Source of the DNA: Struthidea cinerea
Taxonomy: Eukaryota; Chordata; Aves; Passeriformes; Corcoracidae
DNA length: 64,000 bases
Assembly: GCA_013397865.1 (NCBI GenBank)
Contig: VZTI01001654.1
Coordinates: forward strand, 849,182-913,181
Reading direction: 5' to 3'
Shown here piece by piece: positions 38,601-47,600 of this stretch (position 1 is the stretch's first letter; each line of letters opens with the position of its first letter). The notes beneath the pieces are model-generated. The model saw only the letters and a list, made by a program, of their open reading frames with translations. It had not been told where the DNA came from and did not search any database. Made by a program: the position numbers and the translations under genes.

Positions 38601-41600
38601 CACCAGCAATTGCCAAAAATCAAGCATGGCTTCACAGCTGTATTGCAGCGGCTAGGACTGAAAGCCTGGATGCCCTCTTCTCTGGGGGAATTTCTTGGGA
38701 TGCTGTGGTTAGCCTGTGTTCATCCCTGGAGTAACCCAGCCACCACTGCAAACAGGATTGCTTGTAGTCAAATCAGACAAGCAATACTGGCTAAAGCAAG
38801 CATGTAAAGTTTGTGAAGTTTAAAAAACCTTGTGTAAGGTTCTGTGAATCACTGTTTTTCTTTTTAGGTTTCCTTAGCTAATCAGGAAAACATTTCAGCT
38901 TGATCTAAACTGTGCTTTCTGGTAGATAAAACTTCTAGTTAGGCTCCCCCAAAGTGCTGAGAAGATGTAGGAACTGTGTATCTGAATGTGCATACAGACT
39001 TGCTTTTTCTTGACCTTGCACTCCAAAGCGCCCAGCTTAGCTGATGGTAGACACGGGGAAGGAGCGGAAACAAAGCCTGAAACCAGTTTTATAGGCAGCT
39101 CACCACACCTCTCTTTCTGCCTTCCAAAGATTGGAAGGATTTATGCTGGCAGCCATAAAAAAACAAGGAAGATGACAGTTTCAAATTTCAGAAATCCATA
39201 AGAAATGCTAGTGTTGAGTGCCAGTTGTCGAGAACCCCCTGTATTCAAATCCCTACAAGTATTGCTATTTATTTCAAAGATTTGGTTATTTACACAGCTT
39301 TGTATTCTTACAGAATGAGAATTACAAATGTCTTCTGTTCATAATCTATGTACATATGAATTCATATTAGTTTACTTATTTGCCTTACTCTTTAGTCTAC
39401 TGACAAGATACCCAGTTTGGTCCAGGGACCAATATTGCAGTTTTCTAGCTTAAAAGAAAAGTAAATTCTAAGCTATTTAAGCTGTGTATGCTGCATTTCA
39501 AAATGGCTGTGATGAAAACAGTGCTTCCTGGGGCAAGAAGAAAAAGAAAGAGATCTGTTCATGTTATTCATGTTGTCAACACAAAATGAATAAGGCTCTC
39601 TGATGAAGATATAACTCCTTCAGGAGTCTAGAATGAGCAAATACATCCTCAGGCAGAGGGTATGACTGCTCACACACACATAGAATTTGTTTATTCACAA
39701 TTACAGGGCTAAAATACCCCAAGATACATGCAGGATAAAACGTTGAAATGATCCCTGGTATTATGTCTTCCTGCTAAGTCCAGGCAGCTCAGGGAGATGC
39801 ACAAAGCAGGAGCTGGCCCCTCCTTGCTGACTTCCAGACCAAGCAAATCCAGCCTGAATGGTGGAGCCCTGTCAGCCTGTAAGCCCATCCTTTCTTCCTA
39901 TTTTCCTATTTATCAAGTTCTCAGAAAACACATAAGGCCTTTACTAGCTGTAATCCCTCCATCTATTCCTCATTACAGTTTCAAAGTACTCAGTACGTTC
40001 TTATTCTAAAACCTAAGCTTGACTGGGCGCTCCCTGGGGCCAATGTTTGCAGCCTCCTGCCCTCAGCCCCGTCTCCCTGTGACTGCTCACAGCAGCACCC
40101 AGCACATCATCCTACCTGCCTGAGGGGAAAGCTCAGTTTTCTCTCCATGAACCCATCCCATGTCGGGCCAGATGTCAGCTGCACCCAGGAGCCACCTTTC
40201 TGCAGGGCTGCCCGTGCACACACAAAGCAATGAGGATGTGTTAGGCCTGGTTTGAGCCATGCCAGCTGGCCTCAGTGATGGCGCAGGACTGACCTCTCAT
40301 ACACATTTTGCTGTAAGCCAAGAGCTGGGTTACCTACTGCTCTCCCTTACCCATGAGGGTCTAGCCAAAGGTAATCCATTCAACCACAGTCCTGCAGGAG
40401 GTAAGGCAGCTTTCTCTGAGTACTATGGCTGGAAGACATACACTGACCCAAATAATATGTATTTTCATGCTTTCTCTTTTATTGCCTTTCTATCTCCTTA
40501 GGCCCTCTTCTGACCTTGATAAAATGACTGAGTTTTGTTCTCACTCTGTTTAATGTTCTCCCTGAAATTAATGGGATTAGAAGGGATCCCAGTAGGGATC
40601 CTGCCATAGGATCTTGAGCCTGCTCCTTACCACAGTGCAGAAGCAGAGTTCTCCCACATAAACACACATTCACACCCTCAGCTACCACCAGATATACACA
40701 CAGTAGAAGAGCATTCCAGGGGCTGCCTGTACAGCTAACAGGAGAGATGGTGGGAACAATCCTGCCTTGCAAAGAGAGCACCTGTACCAGATACCAAGAT
40801 AAGTAACACAAATTTACATATACAGGTATCCAAGATTAGAGTCCTTGCCCTGGCCTGGTTCCTTGACCTACTCATTGGAATTATGCAGCTTTTCACAAGC
40901 CCTGGCCCATGGCCTATTGACCTTAATGCTTAACATCTGTTACACACTACATTCTTGTTAATGTCCTACTTGCTCTCACACCAGGGGTACTCAACAGAAT
41001 CCTCACCAAATTTTAGGCAGGACTTCAGGTTTTTTTGACCAGTGACGAAGTTAAAGGAACCAGTGAGGCCCCTGTTAGCCAATTTCAGGCTCTTGCTTCT
41101 TTGCATATACTGAAGAAGTCCAATACGAAAATAGCAGCTGAAATGCTACAAGCCTGAGTGTTTATAATCAATATCTGGCTCTACAAAATCTCCAGGCCCT
41201 TCCAAAGCCTGTGTCTCCTTAAATTAGCTTTGTATTGATTTAAAACTGATTAATTGTTCAATTATACCTCATGACAAAGCACCTCAACAGCCACTCTGTG
41301 AGCTCCCCTGTTACTCATGCTGATTGCATTAGGCACATGTAGCACTGAAATACAATGAGCTGAGCCCTGTCACTCAGCTAACTCACCCCTAATCAGCCGA
41401 GAACCAATTCAATCCAGATTCCCAGCTGATGAAAACCAGGGTCACTCCACTGACATCAAGTCTATTTGCACCAGCTGGCTCAAATGTTTCCAATTATCAG
41501 GAAATATTACCCACTAATTTGAAAGCCCTTGCCACACTGAATTATTTCCTATTGTGCTTGTGCTTTCATACTCACCCTTACCTTGTGTCTGCTAACACGT

Positions 41601-44600
41601 GAGAGTAACTCACACTGCCTGCCTGAGACAGACATGAGAACAAAGGTGACCTCCTAATGCTCTCACCACTGAAGAGGCCACCAAGGCTCCACCACACATC
41701 TCAGTTCATGAACCAATGAACAGATTTCTGCTTCCCCTGATGACTCAGAGGCAGGTCAGATTTATACAGAAAACTCACATTTCAATAGTTGGAGAAAACT
41801 ATTAACCTGTCTGCATCAGGCTTTTAATGTAAACCCTCAGGCAAATTTGGGAGTGCTGAGCCATCTGTGGTCCAGGAGCTCTGGAAAATAAACCCGACCT
41901 TTGAAACAAGGCACAGGGTACTAGTCTGAGAGTACAGTCAGCTAATGCACAGCAGCAGATTCATGTTAATGCTGATAGCAGGGAAACAGCACAGATTTGG
42001 CACAACCCGTGTTGACAGATGTCATCACCTTGTAAAAATCACCTATACTAGAGACCTGTGTAACACCAGCTGCAGTTTCTCTAATTATGTGCGGTCTTGC
42101 TGATGGAGGTGTTTTATTGCCTAAAATCTGGTTATACAGCACATGTGCTGTTAGCATCCTGTGACATGGAATAAACTCCTCCAGGTGACTGCACCTCCAT
42201 GGCATCTCAGCAAACAACTGTTCACTCAAAAATAGCATTTTGCTTTTTTTTTTCTATTTTGATAGTACCTTTTTCCATAAAGGGAACCTTTCACATCTAA
42301 GCTATCACTAGCAGTACACATTACAAAGGATGCTGCATATACATATCATTTAGGTTTCCCAACAGAAGAGTCATTCTGATTTGCCCATGGAAACTGCACA
42401 CCATTTCAGAAAATATTCCCTAATTAATATCCATACATTTTCAAGGAAAGTTTAAAGTTAAAAATATGTGAAAATATATGATTCTGGAAAGAAAATGCAA
42501 GCTGTTAGGCACAATTTTAAGGAACAAGATCTAAGCGAGGCCGTTCTGAAGGCTAGATCCCATTGCCCACACAGAGGTATCTGGTGCCACCCAGATGCCC
42601 TCCATATATGAGACTGCCACGTTGAGCCTGCATGTGTGGAAATGCATTTAGGAGAGGTTTCATCTGTGCTATTCTGAAGTGGTAGCTGGAGTCCAGGTAG
42701 GGTAACCTATAGCATCTCACATGACAGTAGACTTGCTAATTGAACACAGTCAAACCCATAAAAGTGTCTTAGATTCCCAAATAAGTGACCTTTTTTTCGC
42801 AAGTGTTGAAACAAAGTATCTTCTAGTAACTTCAGGAAAAGCCACTGGAGAGAAGCACTTGAGAAAATCAGGGCATTTTTTCAGTATGAGGTACCTACCT
42901 TTAGCATCACTTTTTTCTAATAACTGGAATCTGTTTTAAAAACACAGGCAAATTTTATTTAAAAAATTGAGTCTCAGCAAGTAAATTATCCCAAGTCATT
43001 GCTGAGAAATGAGATCTAGCCTGTAGTGACATTTTCACAGACCCATGTGCTCTTCATATTTGGATTTAATTCGAGGCACCCGAATCAAACATTCCAGTCT
43101 ACTTAAAGCCTGAACTGCTACCTTGAAATGTTTCATTTTCTTCATTCATTAAACAGAGGATCTAAGGTGACTGGGCTGATTATCCTAAATGCTGATCTCT
43201 GAGTTTTACCTTTGGAAGAAACCTACTTATGCAATGTCTGAGCCTATTTCCACATATACAAGCACGGATAAAGTGATACATTTGTATATGTCAACGTACA
43301 CATCTTAATTTTCCATGCCTATACTGGACAAAGTCATATATATGCACAAAGTTTCAGGTCCATTTTACACAGCAGCAAGTGAAAATACAAGTTCAAGATA
43401 GTGAAGAATGTTGGCCAGCATAGTCAGTGCCTATGCATTCATTAAAATACTTCAAAATTTCACCTCCATATGATATTTCAATAAAACCAAAAAAACACTA
43501 CTACATTTCATTCACTAACCTTTGTCTTGCACCAGTACTTCCAGTTCTTCTCGAATGCCATCGTACCAGCTGGTGATGTCCACATGGAGAGAGTAATCAC
43601 AACAGGATTTGGTATCAGCTGCCTCATGCCACTTCTCAAAGGAGGTCAGTAAACTTGATCCAGGTTCTGGAAGCACATGGTCAACTGAAAAAAAGATTGT
43701 GTGTCTGTTAGCTGGCCAGTATGCACACTGTTCAGACTTCCCCAAAGAGAGCGCTCTTCCAGCGCCTCAGCCAGAACAGCAGCCCTGGAGGCAGTCTGTG
43801 TGCTGACTGTAACTGTGGGGTGTCAGCCAGGTCCTGCTGCCTCAGGTGCAGCAGACTTTGTGAACAGTCTATACTAAAGGTGAGTCTGGCAACCTGCTTG
43901 GTGCAGTGTCAAAAGACACACGAAGGGGGGGCCAACCACCTCACAGTTTAAGAAACATTTGTCTTTCCCCTTCCTGTATTTTAAGAGACCACAGGTTCTG
44001 GACTTAGCCATATTTCTGGTCTGATGTGTCCATCTCTATGTATTTCACAGTAAGAACAATAATTAACCAGTGCCTCACAGTCACTGAACTGGCCCACTCT
44101 GCCCTACCAATACATCAGTGCAGATGTTCAATGTTTTCTCAGCAGCGAAAACTGGGACTACAGCCAAAGGTTTGAACGGGGCTGACGTTGAGCACAGTCA
44201 CACTCTACAGTACATTGAATGCCCTGCCTCTCCCCTGTCTCAAGACTTTCTGCCTCGAATGATGCCACACCATCTACTGACATAAAGATGACTACTTATG
44301 TGCATGTACTTCTCTCTGCAGGGCTAGGTCAAAAGTCAGTATGGAAACAAAGCAAGATGGGCTTATGAGTGGCATTTACAAGCCTAACTCTGCACAGGAA
44401 TACTCAGCTGAAGAACACAGACTGAAAAAAGCAATTAACAAAAGGAATGAACGGCAGTGAATTCTATGCCTATGGCCAGAGAGCCTTTCAGCTGATACCT
44501 GCTGCTAAACATGGCTAACACAGAACACCAAAAAAAAAAGCCACATCCCAATTCAGTGGGAGTAAAACTCCACTGGGAAGCTTCTCTCCACAAGGAAACT

Positions 44601-47600
44601 ATGACAATTTATGGCACCTGAACAAGTGCCTCACAACATCTAACCAAAGCCAAGTCACGGCCAGAAGGAAAGAGATAAATCTTGTCCCACCATCTGCAGA
44701 CAGAAGAAGGGTCTTTAACAAGTAGAAGCACTTCTTCCTTTCACCAACAAAGATGTTCCTCAAGGACATCTCTGGTAAGGACTTCCTCAGTTCCTGCTGC
44801 CAAACCCAAGTTCAGAAATAAGCATCTTGTTATTTCCAAAGCCGTTGAAACAGCACTAGATGGGAACAGCAGATCTTTGTCAGATTTTCTGTGCCATATA
44901 CTTACAGCGCCTACCTACACTGTTTTCCAAAAATTCCAGGAGTATATACATTATCCCTCAGTGATTTTTCTGTATTTCGAGGAAAATCCAAGAGACAATT
45001 CCCCATGCTAGTATTTCTTTCTGAGGGTAGGTTCATTTTCAGGCCAGCTCTAGGTAATGATGAATGAATCTCAAACACAGTGCCCAGGAATTTGAAGATT
45101 CATTGCAGAAGATCTCAGAAAATCAGGATGAAGCCTCTGGTAGCTCTCCCCACACATGCTACACAGGCTTCAGGCCGGCGTGGGAAGAGGTAGCACTGCT
45201 AGTACTCACTGATCATGGTGGTGCCCCCTGCTAGCGCTGCTTTTGTGCCTTGATAGAAGTCATCAACAGCAGTCATCCCTTGGTAGGGCTTTTGTAGATA
45301 AGTGTTGACATCTATTCCCCCAGGAATAACCATGCGCCCATTAGCCTCTATGGTCTTGACTCCTCCAGGGACAATCAGATTCTCTCCTATTTGCCTGGAC
45401 AGCAAGGAAAGCCAGTGTTACTTTATTTGAACAAGCACAGAAGACAAAGCCATTTGAGGCATGTAGGGAAGAGGGACCCAGGGGCCATACAGAAGGAGGT
45501 GGGTCCCCAAAGGAAAGGTGAAGCTCAAGCACCCGCTCCCTCTGCCTGCCCAGCACAGCAGAACAAAGCAGAGGAGAGCTGCCTTGCTGAGCCATGAGCT
45601 CTGCTTGCTTTGCATGGCTCTAGTGGCCAAGAAAGGAGCTGTAATGCACCAGCATTAAAAATTGATTATTTTTTTATATGACTCCTATCTTTAAACAATT
45701 CGAATTATGTACACTTAATGCTCTCTTGGGGGCTCCAGTTTTGTATATTAAGTTCTTAAATGAAAACAGGAAAGCATAGATCAAATACGGGAGCAAGCTG
45801 GAATTGTTAATATATGGTAAAAGCAAAAGGCATCAAACAATGCAAATTTATCCTTAAAAAGACATCTAAATAACCTAAGATACAGAAATACACATCTAAG
45901 AGACCTAAACATGTTTAATCTACCATGTCCCATATTCTTCATTCTCCTCTTGAAGTTAGTGAAACATTCTGTGGAAAAATTATAATTAGTTGTTGCCATT
46001 TTTTTACCTTCAGGTCTTCAAAGCAGGATTTTTTTTCACTATTAAAAATATTAATCTGTCCCACATGCCAATATCAAACTCCAGATACTTATGATCAAAA
46101 TACTTTTATTATTCATGGACTCAGCTACAAATAAATTAACCTTTAACTTTTAAAGCCACACTACATTTTTACTGCCTACTTTGCCTGGTGCCAAACAGGT
46201 AGAGGTATGGATCTGTGTAGAAGCCGTGTCTCCTCACAGTTACACCACAATTTATTTGGGCTTAGAGGTAACTGTAAGGTAACTAAAGTTCACGTAGTTT
46301 ATCTCACATTACGGACACAGAGTCCTTGTCTTAATTTTCTTTTGTCTGGATAAAATAACATTTATCCACAGCTAAGTAAATACTTCAGACATCTGAGCTG
46401 CTGAATCTGTTTCCCCATATTAAAATGCAACTCCAGTTCAAAACACAGCAACTGATTAACAGCCAACTGCAATAAGGCAGAACCAGAAGTGAATATAACT
46501 GTTCATTAAAACCAGTGGGAAAAGTAAGAAAAACAGGGACAATTATTCACATTGGAATTTGGCCAAACTGACAGGGTTAATAAATAGCCCGAAGAGGTCA
46601 AGAATTTGTTTCATATGCTATGCAAAAATGTCACCTCCAGCAGCTTGTCTCCCCCGGTGCTCTGGGCTCTGGCTGGAGGGGAGCACAGCCATTCCATCAG
46701 CAAACTCCCCACAAGCATCCTGGGATGGGGTCACAGCTGCCCAGCACTGACCAAATCCAAGAGGGCTTACCCATGACAGCTGGCACCTCCATGTCTGGCA
46801 CCTCACAGTCATCAACACGTGCAGCACTGGCAGCCTGTCATAACCTGTGTGCCGCTGCCCAGTGTTAGCACCACCCTGACAAACAGGGAACCGACCTGGA
46901 TGCAAAAGCCAGCAGCTGCCCAGCACATCCAAGTGTACAAACACAAGTTGCAAGCAGCTCCTCTGTGTAAAATGTGCCTCACAAAGGCATATCATAAGGC
47001 ATTGCACCCATGAGCAGATTCACTGAGTGCATAAAGTTAGGTAGCCCCATGTGTAGTAATGGTGTTGCGCTAATTTTCATTAGTAAAATCCACTCCCAAG
47101 ATTTTAATCAGAACTACCCTCCACCTCTGTAGAGCATTTATGTGGTTAAGAAATTGAATTGGGAAAAAAAATTCACTATGACTCATCTCCTTTGAGTATG
47201 TCCAAGCAGTAACTGCACTCCAAGGAGTAACACGCCTTCTGAGAATAATATTAATGAAAGCCTACACAAAAATATTAAAGCAAATAATTTTTATTTTCTT
47301 CCACAATCAATATCTACCAGTTTCCTCTTCAAGAAGACACATGTCCTAATGAAGTGTGCTAACTATATTCTGAGGTTTTTTGATGACTCAATGCTCAGTA
47401 TTTTCAGTGTATGGTTGAGTAACATCTTATTCAGCTGAAATCATCCATGTTGAAGTGACATGGGACCAAACAGCCTTTGCGGATGATGCTGCACAACTAC
47501 CTGTCAGAAATCTGTCTCATCTCTTGCCCTGGCATCAAGATTAAGGCTGGGAGAAGTCTGATCTTCACTGATGCTCAAGGTTATTTTTATTCTGACCGAG

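Noticed and set aside
46618..47007. 129-codon frame on the - strand in CRMP1 intron 2
   Set aside because: No family resemblance, and the opposite strand also has open frames there.
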